Positions 1 to 8,063 of a DNA stretch of 40,936 bases are shown piece after piece. A program made the translations under genes and the position numbers. Every line of letters starts with the position of its first letter. Position 1 is the first letter of the stretch. The notes beneath the pieces are model-generated. The model was given only the letters and a program-made list of their open reading frames with translations, searched no databases and was not told the origin of the DNA. The DNA is from Malaciobacter halophilus (GTDB taxonomy: Bacteria; Campylobacterota; Campylobacteria; Campylobacterales; Arcobacteraceae), in assembly GCF_002837275.1 (NCBI RefSeq), contig NZ_NXIF01000021.1, positions 1 to 40,936 of the forward strand. The letters run 5' to 3'.

Positions 1-1556
1 GTAGTTTTTTCATTTTTAATATCATCCATTGATAGATTTATAGAAAAACTTAACTCTTTTTTATTTTTAAAGTATTCAAAACTCTTTCTTATCATAGCTT
101 CTGTTATTTTTGGATACTGTTTACTACTTTTAGAAATCTCTAAAAATCTATCAGGAGTAATAATCTCATCTTTTTTTACAACTCTAGCTAAAGCTTCATA
201 TTTGTCGATTTTTTTAGTTTTGGTATTTTCTAAGCCTTGATAAAAAGGAGTAAGTTCATCATTTTGTAAAGCATGTTTTAATAAAGAAGTTAATTTTATA
301 TGGTTTTTATACTCCTCTTTTAAGGTTAACTCTTCGTTATAAATTTCAATATTTCTTTTCTCTTTTTTAGCAGTTCTAACTGCAAGAATTGCTTTTTCTA
401 AAGTTCTTGATTTTGAGTCTTTAGCAACACCTATTGTTGCTTGAATATTTATATCTATATCTTCATATTTAAATAGTTTTGAACTAATAGTTTTTATAAG
501 GTGTTCACAAAAATCTATATTAATAGTTTCATAGGAAAAAATTGCAAACTCATCACTGTGTAGTCTATATACTTTTCCTACATCTTTAGAGGTCTTTACA
601 AGAAGTTTTGCAACTTCATTCATGATAAAATCTCCTACTTTAACACCATAAAAACTATTTATTGTTTTAAACGAATCAAGAGAAACAACAGCTAAACTTT
701 GTGTTTTATATAGTTTTATATCCTCTTGTAGTTTAGTTAAGTTAGGTATTTTTGTAAGGGAGTCTGTATATAGATTATTTAACAATTGATTGTAATAGTA
801 AGTAATAGTATCAAGTAGTCTATTAAATCTACTTTGTAATGAGTAAATTTCTGCAGTTTTTGTTTTTATATGAGCTCTTTTTGTAAAGCTTTTATCTTTT
901 GTTACTTTTTTTATCTCTTCTGTAAAGTTTACAACTGGTTCGATAATCTTTTTATTGATTATTTTATAAAAAATATAAAAATATAAGATAATAAAAAGCA
1001 TAAAAAATATTAAAAAATAGTATATTACCATATCAAGTGATATTTTTATTTCATTTGGTGGATATTTTATATCTAATACTCCATTTACATCACCTACTTT
1101 TGAATTATAGTGACAAGTAATACACTCGCTTGATGTTTTCATAGGATATAAATATCTAATACTTCCATCTTCTTGTACAACAAACTGTTTTTTACCTTCC
1201 ATAGCTTTTTGTATAAGAGGGTCATTTTTTACTTTTTGTTTATCCTCTTTTATTACACCCATGATTTTTTCAACATTTTTATTTCTATATGAGTGTACTT
1301 CTAAGCCATGTCTTATATGCTCCATTCTATTTAGAATTTTAACTAAATCTTCTTTTGCCCAACCTTCTTGCATTCTTGTGTACATAGTTTCAAAAATAAG
1401 TTCGCTAGTCTTTTTTGCATCATCTTCTGCTAAAGTTGTTAAAGCAGTTCTTTTTATATAAATTGTTGCAATAAGTAGAGTAATAATACTAAAAAAAAGA
1501 ACAACTATTAAAATTCTAAAAATCAATACTTTGTTTGTAATAAGGTTATTTTTCAT
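1..1556 (-). CDS. DUF3365 haem-motif sensor with GGDEF and EAL domains (3' end cut by window)
   Basis: The frame is open to the left window edge, so the C-terminus is missing; ATG at 1556-1554. Domains in order: signal-anchor helix (about residues 8-30); periplasmic DUF3365/Tll0287-like domain ending in a c-type haem motif CITCH (residues 145-149); second membrane helix (about 170-195) with a HAMP-like stretch; a GGDEF domain whose signature reads HSDEF (333-337) instead of GGDEF; and the start of an EAL domain with EALAR (454-458) and SINLS near the edge. Known: GGDEF makes and EAL hydrolyses cyclic-di-GMP. Inference: the degenerate GGDEF suggests the cyclase half is inactive or regulatory, so this is probably a haem-sensing phosphodiesterase. 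Whether all EAL catalytic residues exist cannot be seen here. Confidence 0.85.
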   Translation of the reverse strand, partial: MKNNLITNKVLIFRILIVVLFFSIITLLIATIYIKRTALTTLAEDDAKKTSELIFETMYTRMQEGWAKEDLVKILNRMEHIRHGLEVHSYRNKNVEKIMGVIKEDKQKVKNDPLIQKAMEGKKQFVVQEDGSIRYLYPMKTSSECITCHYNSKVGDVNGVLDIKYPPNEIKISLDMVIYYFLIFFMLFIILYFYIFYKIINKKIIEPVVNFTEEIKKVTKDKSFTKRAHIKTKTAEIYSLQSRFNRLLDTITYYYNQLLNNLYTDSLTKIPNLTKLQEDIKLYKTQSLAVVSLDSFKTINSFYGVKVGDFIMNEVAKLLVKTSKDVGKVYRLHSDEFAIFSYETINIDFCEHLIKTISSKLFKYEDIDINIQATIGVAKDSKSRTLEKAILAVRTAKKEKRNIEIYNEELTLKEEYKNHIKLTSLLKHALQNDELTPFYQGLENTKTKKIDKYEALARVVKKDEIITPDRFLEISKSSKQYPKITEAMIRKSFEYFKNKKELSFSINLSMDDIKNEKT

Positions 1557-1665
1557 TCAATTCCCAACAAATAAATTACTTTAAAAATTATATATTAAAT
1601 ATACTATATAGTAATTTAAAAAAATTATAACTTAACTACTTTTGTGTGCTTAACTAATGTTTTGG

Positions 1666-1671
1666 TATAAT
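1666..1671 (+). promoter_or_regulatory. Candidate -10 element for the coaX-hisG operon
   Basis: TATAAT preceded by a T-rich stretch and GG, 22 bases before the TTG start at 1694. This fits Campylobacterota sigma-70 promoters, which have a strong -10 and a weak -35. It lies in the 137-base gap divergent from the GGDEF/EAL gene. Confidence 0.45.
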
Positions 1672-1693
1672 ATAGAGTTTTAAAGGAAAAATA

Positions 1694-2026
1694 TTGAAAG
1701 ATTTAACAACATTTTATACAAGTAAAAACATACTATTTAAACAAATAAATGAAGTTCTCCCTAAGCAATTAGGAAGTAGAAAGAAAATAGGAATTTATAC
1801 AGCAACAGATATAAAATCTACTTATTATGCAATCTTTATAGTAGATGCAAAAAGTAGATTTATAAGAAAAAATGCAAATGATTTATTAGAACTTTTTGAG
1901 AAATTAAAGGAGTTTAAAGGACATAACTTTAAACACAAAGAGTTACTTATAAGTTCACCACTTTGTTCAAAAGCAAAGAGTTTTTTAAAAGATAATGAAT
2001 GGAGAGTAAGAGTTGATTTTATGTGA
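1694..2026 (+). CDS. Conserved-looking hypothetical protein upstream of coaX
   Basis: A 110-residue soluble, lysine-rich protein with a TTG start preceded by a GGA ribosome-binding site at 1685-1687. I recognise no domain. A central hydrophobic strand (YYAIFIVDAKSRF) followed by a helix-rich half suggests a small alpha/beta fold. The last 14 bases overlap the start of coaX in another frame, so the two are translationally coupled and transcribed together with hisG and a methyltransferase. An antisense open frame over the same region has no comparable start or context. Function unknown; the gene call rests on operon position, ribosome-binding site and tight packing. Confidence 0.75.
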   Translation: MKDLTTFYTSKNILFKQINEVLPKQLGSRKKIGIYTATDIKSTYYAIFIVDAKSRFIRKNANDLLELFEKLKEFKGHNFKHKELLISSPLCSKAKSFLKDNEWRVRVDFM

Positions 2027-2639
2027 TATAGGAAATACAACTATTCACTTTTTAATTGATAAAGAAGAGAAGAGATATTTTTTAGATGAAAAGATACCAA
2101 ACTTTAAAGAAAAAATTTACTATGTTTCTGTAAATGAGAAAGGTACTTTAAAATTAAAACAATCCAATAATGAGTTAGTAAATATACAAGACTATTTTGA
2201 GTTTGAAACAAACTATAAGGGTATGGGAATTGATAGAAAGATTGCTTGTTATGGATATGAAAATGCAATAATAGTTGATGCTGGAAGTGCAATTACTGTT
2301 GACATTATAAATAATAAAAAACATGAAGGTGGATTTATACTTGCTGGTATTAAAGCTATGAAAGATTTATACCCAAATATCTCTTTGAAATTAAAGTTTG
2401 ATTTTAATACAAAGGTAAATTTGGATAAAATCCCACTTTGTACACAAGATGCGATATCATACGCAATCTTACAATCAATAATACAACCAATTGAAAATAT
2501 TAGAAAAAAACAAAAAATCATATTTACTGGTGGAGATGGAGAATTTTTAAGTAAATATTTTAAAAATAGTATCTATAAAAAAGATTTGATTTTTGAAAAT
2601 ATGAAAAGGATAATTAATGCTAACGATTGCATTGCCTAA
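2013..2639 (+). CDS. coaX: Type III pantothenate kinase
   Basis: Phosphorylates pantothenate, the first committed step of coenzyme A synthesis, in the cytoplasm. Visible signatures: N-terminal phosphate-binding DIGNT (residues 5-9), the GMGIDR segment that carries the family G-x-D-R pantothenate-site motif, the second nucleotide-binding motif VDAGSAITVD, and GGFILAG. At 208 residues it is shorter than most CoaX (about 220-260), as expected for the compact Campylobacterota form. The start is TTG at 2013 with GGAG at 2001-2004. It overlaps the preceding 110-residue gene by 14 bases and hisG by 23 bases, so all three are co-translated. Assignment is firm from the ASKHA-fold motifs. Confidence 0.9.
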   Translation: MILCDIGNTTIHFLIDKEEKRYFLDEKIPNFKEKIYYVSVNEKGTLKLKQSNNELVNIQDYFEFETNYKGMGIDRKIACYGYENAIIVDAGSAITVDIINNKKHEGGFILAGIKAMKDLYPNISLKLKFDFNTKVNLDKIPLCTQDAISYAILQSIIQPIENIRKKQKIIFTGGDGEFLSKYFKNSIYKKDLIFENMKRIINANDCIA

Positions 2640-3225
2640 AGGAAGAATTGCAAAAGAGACTTTAGAAAAGTTTGAAAAGGCTTTTAATGAAGAGTTTATA
2701 TTTGAAGATAGAAAACTTATACTTGAAAAGGGTGGTTTTAGATTTTTAAATGTTAGAAATCAAGATGTACCTACATATGTTATGCATGGAGCTGCTGATT
2801 TGGGAGTTGTGGGGCTTGATGTTTTAGAAGAGAAAGAGTATGATTTAATAAAATTATTAAATCTACACTTAGGAAAATGTAAAGTTGCTTTTGGATTAAA
2901 AAGAGGTGAGGAGTTAGACTTTTCAAAAAGTGAAATTAAAGTTGCAACAAAACATGAAAAGATTGCAAAAAAATATTTTGAACAAAAAGCAATGGCTGTT
3001 GAAATTATTAAACTATATGGTTCAATTGAACTTGCACCAATAGTTGGCTTAAGTGATTGTATAGTTGATATTGTTGAAACTGGAACTACAATGAAACAAA
3101 ATGGATTAGAAGTAGGGCCAACAATCATGGAAAGTAGCGCCCATTTAATTGCAAATAAAAACTCATTTTATGCTAAAAAAGAGATTATTTTAGAATTAAA
3201 GCAAAGATTAGAAGAAGTATTATAA
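2617..3225 (+). CDS. hisG: ATP phosphoribosyltransferase, short form
   Basis: Condenses ATP and PRPP, the first and feedback-controlled step of histidine biosynthesis. The N-terminal LTIALPKGRI motif and the PRPP-binding loop DIVETGTT (around residues 150-157) are diagnostic. At 202 residues it is the short HisG form, which lacks the C-terminal regulatory domain. Short HisG is known to need the HisRS-like regulatory subunit HisZ, and no hisZ lies in this window. ATG at 2617 with AAGGA just upstream, inside the end of coaX. The stop overlaps the next start as TAATG, so translation of the methyltransferase is coupled. No other his gene is nearby, so the histidine genes are dispersed. Confidence 0.95.
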   Translation: MLTIALPKGRIAKETLEKFEKAFNEEFIFEDRKLILEKGGFRFLNVRNQDVPTYVMHGAADLGVVGLDVLEEKEYDLIKLLNLHLGKCKVAFGLKRGEELDFSKSEIKVATKHEKIAKKYFEQKAMAVEIIKLYGSIELAPIVGLSDCIVDIVETGTTMKQNGLEVGPTIMESSAHLIANKNSFYAKKEIILELKQRLEEVL

Positions 3226-3917
3226 TGGGATTAGATTTATACTCAAAAGTAGAACAATATTTAGATTTTGAAGATGAGGTTTACTCTTTACACAAAGAGT
3301 TTATGACTTTTGTAATGGTAAATGAGCTTGATAATATACTTGATATTGGATGTGGACAAGGTTATTTTCTTGAGAATCTAAAAATAAATGGTAAAAAGGC
3401 TTTTGGGATTGATTTAAGTAATGAGCAAATAAAAGTTTGTGAACAAAGAGAAGTTGATGCTAAATGCATGCCTCTTGAAGAAGTAAATAGAAAATTTGAT
3501 TGTGCAACTGCAATTTTTGATGTAGTAAACTATATCCCTAAAAATCATCTAAAACAGTTTTTTAAAGATACATATAATGTTTTAAATGAAGGTGGATATT
3601 ATATGTTTGATGTTAATTCATATTTTGGATTCAATGATGTTGCAGATGGAAGCTTGACTATAAATAAAGAGAATAAATTTATAGCAATTGATGCAATTTT
3701 TGATGAGGATGAATTAAATACAAATATTATTCTTTTTGAAGAGAAAAAGAATAATTTATATGAAAAACAAGAAGATTTAATAACTCAATATTATCATGAT
3801 ATAAAGAGCTTAAAACAGCTTTTAAAAGAGGTTGGTTTTAAAGTAGAATCAATTAGTGATTTTAATCTTCATGGTTTTGATGAAGCAGATAAACATATTT
3901 TTATTTGTAAAAAATAG
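3225..3917 (+). CDS. Class I SAM-dependent methyltransferase, substrate unknown
   Basis: A 230-residue cytoplasmic enzyme with a Rossmann-fold methyltransferase motif I, ILDIGCGQG (about residues 36-44). The acidic ribose-contacting residue follows in GIDLS, and a motif IV-like stretch CATAIFDVVNYI and a post-motif GGYYMFDVNS follow further on. This layout matches the Methyltransf_11/25 groups, which act on small molecules or proteins and cannot be told apart by sequence alone. Its ATG shares a base with the hisG stop. It is the last gene of the coaX-hisG operon; a hairpin follows at 3946-3977. A link to histidine or CoA synthesis is not implied by the motifs. Confidence 0.8.
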   Translation: MGLDLYSKVEQYLDFEDEVYSLHKEFMTFVMVNELDNILDIGCGQGYFLENLKINGKKAFGIDLSNEQIKVCEQREVDAKCMPLEEVNRKFDCATAIFDVVNYIPKNHLKQFFKDTYNVLNEGGYYMFDVNSYFGFNDVADGSLTINKENKFIAIDAIFDEDELNTNIILFEEKKNNLYEKQEDLITQYYHDIKSLKQLLKEVGFKVESISDFNLHGFDEADKHIFICKK

Positions 3918-3945
3918 ATACTTATTTTAAATCAATGACTTATTT

Positions 3946-3977
3946 AAAAGGTTTATATAATATTTTATAAACTTTTT
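3946..3977 (+). terminator. Imperfect hairpin after the coaX-hisG operon
   Basis: Arms of 12 bases (3946-3957 and 3966-3977) pair with one mismatch; the right arm ends in TTTTT. The loop region also contains TATAAT (3956-3961), so this short gap may hold both a weak terminator for the upstream operon and the promoter of the FmdE-family gene. Low GC makes the stem weak. Confidence 0.35.
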
Positions 3978-3990
3978 AAAGGTTATAAAG

Positions 3991-4584
3991 ATGAACTACC
4001 CAAACTTTTTTAATGAAATAGAATCAATTACTTTAGAAGATAAACTCTCAAATTTTTTAGGCGCATTTGAAAATGGAGTTATTGAATTTAATTATTTAGA
4101 TGCAGTAAAAATTGCAGGTCATTCATGTCCTACTGTTTTAGGAGCATATTTGATGTGTATTGAAGGATTAAAGGCTTTATATAAGTTAAGCTTACCTAAA
4201 AGAGGAGAGATTAAAGTAGAGTTTAAAAATGCTTCAACTGAAGGAACAACAGGAGTTATTGCAAATATAATTAGTGCAATAACAGCAGCTACAACAAATA
4301 CAGGATTTAAAGGAATTTCAGGAAACTTTGATAGAAGAAATTTACTTTTTTTTGAACAAGATATAACTTCAAATGTAAAGTTTACAAGATTAGATACAAA
4401 TGAAAGTGTTGATGTTTATTATGATTGTAGTAGTATAACTTTTGACCCTATGGTGTCAGAATTAATGAAAAAAATAGTTCAAAAAAAAGCAAATGATGAA
4501 GAGAAAAAACTATTTAGTAAGCTTTGGCAAGAAAGAGTTGAAAAAATTTCTAAAAATATAAATAAAGTGATAAAAGTTGTATAG
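3991..4584 (+). CDS. FmdE-family protein
   Basis: A 197-residue cytoplasmic protein. The segment AGHSCPTVLGAYLM (about residues 42-55) matches the HGHSCPG-type motif at the core of the FmdE domain, named after subunit E of archaeal formylmethanofuran dehydrogenase but widespread in bacteria without that pathway. The C-terminal zinc-ribbon cysteines found in long FmdE proteins are absent, so this is the domain alone with a charged helical tail. The ribosome-binding site AAAGG precedes the ATG. It stands alone between the coaX operon and convergent trpS. The biochemical role is unknown; a metal- or pterin-related function is only a guess from the family. Confidence 0.7.
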   Translation: MNYPNFFNEIESITLEDKLSNFLGAFENGVIEFNYLDAVKIAGHSCPTVLGAYLMCIEGLKALYKLSLPKRGEIKVEFKNASTEGTTGVIANIISAITAATTNTGFKGISGNFDRRNLLFFEQDITSNVKFTRLDTNESVDVYYDCSSITFDPMVSELMKKIVQKKANDEEKKLFSKLWQERVEKISKNINKVIKVV

Positions 4585-4612
4585 AATAAAAAGACAAAAG
4601 TCTTTTTATTCT
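4583..4612. terminator. Bidirectional terminator between the FmdE-family gene and trpS
   Basis: Perfect inverted repeat of 13 bases, AGAATAAAAAGAC (4583-4595) with its complement at 4600-4612, around an AAAA loop. A-rich and T-rich flanks give U-tracts on both strands. It overlaps the stop codon of one gene and abuts that of the other, the usual layout for convergent genes. Confidence 0.85.
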
Positions 4613-5580
4613 TATATTTTAAGTCCTATAAGTTCTCTTATTTGTTCCATTTTTGCTTGAGCAATTTTTCTTGCTTTATTTGCTCCAAAAGCTAAAATAT
4701 CTTTTACTTCATCTTTATTATTTAAGTAATACTCTCTTTTTTCTAAATAAGGTTCAAAGTGCTCATTTATTTTATCTAAAAGTGTTAATTTAAAATGCCC
4801 ATAACCTTCACCTGGAGTTTCATATCTTTTTTGTAAATCTTTTAATTCATCTTCATTCATAAATAGTTCACAAAGTTTATAAATATTACAATTTTCCCAC
4901 TCTTTAGGCTCATCAAGCTCTTTTGAATCTGTAACAATTCCCATTACTTGTTTTTTAACTTTTTTCTTACTTCCAAACATATCAATTGTATTTCCATATG
5001 ATTTAGACATTTTAGCTCCATCTGTTCCTGGAACTGTTGCAACTATTTCATCTACTTTTGCTTTTGGAAGTATAAAAATCTCTTTGTCATATGCATGATT
5101 AAAAGAGTTTGCAATATCTCTTGTCATCTCTACATGCTGAATTTGGTCTTTTCCTACTGGAACAACATCTACATCATAAAGTAAAATATCAGCAGCCATT
5201 AAAACAGGATATGAAAATAATCCATGGTTTGCTTGAATTCCCCTTGAAGTTTTATCTTTATAAGAGTGTGCTCTTTCTAAAAGTCCCATTGAAGTATGAT
5301 TTGATAATATCCAGTACAGTTCAAGTACCTCTTTTACATCGTGTTGTACCCAAAAAGTAGATTTCTCTGGGTCCATTCCTAAAGCTAAAAAGTTAACAGC
5401 AGCTTCAAACATATTATTTTGTAAAGCCTCTTTATCTTTTACCGATGTTAAAGCATGATATGATGCTAAAAAAGCAAATAGTTCACCGTCATTTTGTGAT
5501 TCTATCATCTTTTTTATCATACCAAAATAGTTTCCTATGTGTATTGTACCTGATGGTTGAATTCCTGATAATATTCTCAA
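4612..5580 (-). CDS. trpS: Tryptophanyl-tRNA synthetase
   Basis: Charges tRNA-Trp with tryptophan. Class I signatures are clear: PSGTIHIGNYFG with HIGN at residues 14-17, and KMSKS at 190-194. The length of 322 residues is typical of bacterial TrpS. The start appears to be TTG at 5580-5578 with AAGGA about 9-10 bases upstream. Just before it lies an out-of-frame ATG-TTT-TGA (5585-5577) whose stop overlaps the TTG. The gene is monocistronic, divergent from the cyclic-nucleotide-domain gene and convergent with the FmdE-family gene. Confidence 0.97.
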   Translation of the reverse strand: MRILSGIQPSGTIHIGNYFGMIKKMIESQNDGELFAFLASYHALTSVKDKEALQNNMFEAAVNFLALGMDPEKSTFWVQHDVKEVLELYWILSNHTSMGLLERAHSYKDKTSRGIQANHGLFSYPVLMAADILLYDVDVVPVGKDQIQHVEMTRDIANSFNHAYDKEIFILPKAKVDEIVATVPGTDGAKMSKSYGNTIDMFGSKKKVKKQVMGIVTDSKELDEPKEWENCNIYKLCELFMNEDELKDLQKRYETPGEGYGHFKLTLLDKINEHFEPYLEKREYYLNNKDEVKDILAFGANKARKIAQAKMEQIRELIGLKI

Positions 5581-5668
5581 AACATAAATCCTTCAAATTT
5601 TTTTTGAGATTATATCTAAATTAGGCTAAAATAGAGACTTAATAATCTAAAGAAGAGAGTAGGAGAAA

Positions 5669-6712
5669 TTGGAAGATTATATAAAATCTAAACTAGATAA
5701 TTTTTACCAAATAATCGAATATCATGAGGGTATTCTTGGTATAAATGACACACTTTCAAATAATGAATATTTAAATATAAAAGATAAAATTTTTAATGTT
5801 ATTAATCTTTTTTCAGTAATGGATGACCAGTTTGAAACAAAGTTAATGAAAAAGTTTCTAAATGATACAGTTTGCTTAATTGAACATTTTTATAATATTG
5901 ATATTAAATATAATATTGAAAAAATTTATAATGATTACGAAAAAAAAGAGCAAATAGATTTCCTTAGCTTTGAAAAACTCTTTAAAAAAGTTTTAAAAGA
6001 GGAAAAATTAAGAGCTGTAAAGATTATGAATACAAAACTTTATTATCTTGATTTATATATTTGGCATGAAGCTATGAGGTCACAAATTCTTACAAAATTT
6101 ATTAAGAATTTTACAACTTCAAGTATTTTTGGAACAAAAGAGTTCTTAAGACATACAACAAAAAGTTTTAATTCAATATGTGATTACAAAATAAATGCAA
6201 CATGTAAACCTTTAGAAGTTAAATACTCAAAAGCTGAAATTGGGGAGTTAAAATCTTTAGAACCAAAAGAAGAGATTGAGTGTGATGAGATTGTTCAAAA
6301 ACTTGTGGATTCTAAAGAGAACATAAGATTTTTTAAGAATATGAGAGATGAAGATATAAAACATATTGTTAAAGATGTTAAATTTATTAGATATAATCCC
6401 CATGAAATAATAATAAATTTACTAGAAGAGGGTGATGAAATTTTCTTTTTACTTGAAGGAAGTTGTAGGGCAAGTATTGGTGCAAATATTGTTGGACAAA
6501 TAGATAAAAATCAAATTTTTGGAGAGTTTGCACCAATTACTAAAGAGAAAAGAAGTGCTACTGTAAGAGCAAATACTAAAGTAAAAGTTATTAGCTTTAA
6601 ATTGGCTTTTGAACTTTATGAGGAAGACCCTTATGTTTTTACTCAACTTTACAAAAATGTAATTGCTGAGTTAGTACAAAAAATTAATGCAAAGAATTTA
6701 AATAAGCTTTAA
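5669..6712 (+). CDS. Cyclic-nucleotide-binding-domain protein with an unknown helical N-terminus
   Basis: 347 residues. The C-terminal 110 or so residues form a cNMP-binding beta-roll: LEEGDEIFFLLEGSCRA, then the phosphate-cassette region QIFGEFAPITKEKRSATVRA, then the C-helix. The GE of the cassette is kept, but the usual RxA arginine context is altered (KRSAT), so the ligand may not be cAMP. There is no helix-turn-helix, so this is not a Crp/FNR regulator. The first 220 or so residues are helical and charged and match no family I know. TTG start at 5669 with AGGAG 3 bases upstream. Its 3' end overlaps the convergent TAXI gene by 15 bases. Probably a cytoplasmic signalling or scaffold protein. 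Confidence 0.75.
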   Translation: MEDYIKSKLDNFYQIIEYHEGILGINDTLSNNEYLNIKDKIFNVINLFSVMDDQFETKLMKKFLNDTVCLIEHFYNIDIKYNIEKIYNDYEKKEQIDFLSFEKLFKKVLKEEKLRAVKIMNTKLYYLDLYIWHEAMRSQILTKFIKNFTTSSIFGTKEFLRHTTKSFNSICDYKINATCKPLEVKYSKAEIGELKSLEPKEEIECDEIVQKLVDSKENIRFFKNMRDEDIKHIVKDVKFIRYNPHEIIINLLEEGDEIFFLLEGSCRASIGANIVGQIDKNQIFGEFAPITKEKRSATVRANTKVKVISFKLAFELYEEDPYVFTQLYKNVIAELVQKINAKNLNKL

Positions 6713-7981
6713 TCTTGTTTTTATTCTTTGCTCTAACATATTAATATGCATAATTAAATTATAGTATTCTCCCATAAATGATAAAGGAACTTTAGTCTCT
6801 TTTGATATTTCATCTTGTAAATCTTGAAGTTTTTCAAGCTGTTCTTCAAGTTGCTGTTTATTTAAATAAGCTATATCTAATTCTACGGTTTTTACTTCTT
6901 CATACCATTTATATATTTTAGAACGCATACTCCATTGATAAAGTGGTAAAACTCCTTTAAATAAAGGTATTAAAAGAGTAATTAAAGGTATTAAAAATAT
7001 TTTTAATCTATCAATATTTGCAGCTATCCAATAAGGAAATATTTTCTCTAACCAAGTATCTCCATTTTCAAAATATATCTTTGCTTCTTCATGGACTTGA
7101 AGTTTCATATTTTTTAAATTAGGAAATTCTCCTTGTTTTGAAAATAGCTCTTTTTTATTGTGTACTTCTTTTACTTTTTTTAATAAGATTCTAATTAATT
7201 CTTGTGAAAAATCACTTTTAACAACTAAGTTTGCTGTTGTTGCAAGTAAATTTATATTTTCATCTGGTAAGTTTTTATACAAATCAAGAGTTCCCTCATA
7301 TAAAGTTAAAGAGTCTAAATATGAATATTTTCTACTATATGCTTTTGCTCTTTTAAAGCTAAGTACATTAATATTTGGATTTTCAAGTAACTCTTTTACA
7401 ATTTGTGAATTATGAGAAGTAACAGCAAACATAGCATCAATTTTTTTAGCTAACAGTAGCTTTTTTGCTTCTTCATTTGAGTAGTTAAGAATTGTTGCAT
7501 TCTGTTTTGATAATCCATTATCTTTTAGTATTTTTGAAGTTAAATCATGGGTTCCACTTCCTTCTTGTCCTATATTAATTCTTTTAGTAATCAACTGAAT
7601 AATATAATCAATCTTATACCCTTCATTTCTATAAAAAACCCACAATGGTTCATAATAGATTGATGCAATTGATTTTATATTTTTTGTATCATTTGTAGTT
7701 ATTGTTCCATTTTGAATAAATGCAACATCTGCTTTATTTTCATGAAGAAGAGTTATATTTTCAACTGAACCTTTAGAAGTAATAATATTTACCTTTACTT
7801 TCTCTTCTTCTAAAAGTTTTTTATAAATTAATGCAGTTTTATAGTAGTTTCCTGTTTTTGAGCCTGTGGCAATAGTTATCTCTTTTTTAGGAGCAGGTTT
7901 TACAAACTTTGAAGTTATATAAAAAGATGCAATTATTAAAACTAGAATTGGAATGGATATTGTAAAGAATCTACTTTTCAT
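6698..7981 (-). CDS. TAXI-family TRAP solute receptor with C-terminal membrane and coiled-coil extension
   Basis: 427 residues. An N-terminal membrane helix (about 7-24) is followed by the TAXI periplasmic-binding fold: ITIATGSKTGNYYK, GSVENITLL and GQEGSGTHDL are the family hallmarks for ligand binding (often glutamate-like carboxylates). Unlike a standard receptor of about 320 residues, it continues with a second hydrophobic segment (LKIFLIPLITLLIPLF, about residues 320-340) and a cytoplasmic coiled coil rich in Glu/Gln/Leu (about 365-395). No TRAP permease (DctQ/DctM type) lies nearby. That topology suggests a membrane-tethered receptor or sensor rather than a diffusible binding protein. 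Start ATG at 7981 with a GAAGAG ribosome-binding site. Confidence 0.8.
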   Translation of the reverse strand: MKSRFFTISIPILVLIIASFYITSKFVKPAPKKEITIATGSKTGNYYKTALIYKKLLEEEKVKVNIITSKGSVENITLLHENKADVAFIQNGTITTNDTKNIKSIASIYYEPLWVFYRNEGYKIDYIIQLITKRINIGQEGSGTHDLTSKILKDNGLSKQNATILNYSNEEAKKLLLAKKIDAMFAVTSHNSQIVKELLENPNINVLSFKRAKAYSRKYSYLDSLTLYEGTLDLYKNLPDENINLLATTANLVVKSDFSQELIRILLKKVKEVHNKKELFSKQGEFPNLKNMKLQVHEEAKIYFENGDTWLEKIFPYWIAANIDRLKIFLIPLITLLIPLFKGVLPLYQWSMRSKIYKWYEEVKTVELDIAYLNKQQLEEQLEKLQDLQDEISKETKVPLSFMGEYYNLIMHINMLEQRIKTRLKLI

Positions 7982-8063
7982 ACTCTTCTCTTTATATTGG
8001 TATTTATATACTTTAGTGAAACTAATATAAAGGTATTATAAAAAGAAGTATGAAAAAGAGTAT

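Noticed and set aside
2760-3128. 122-codon open frame antisense to hisG
   Set aside because: hisG is certain from its motifs; the antisense frame has no family features or upstream signals.
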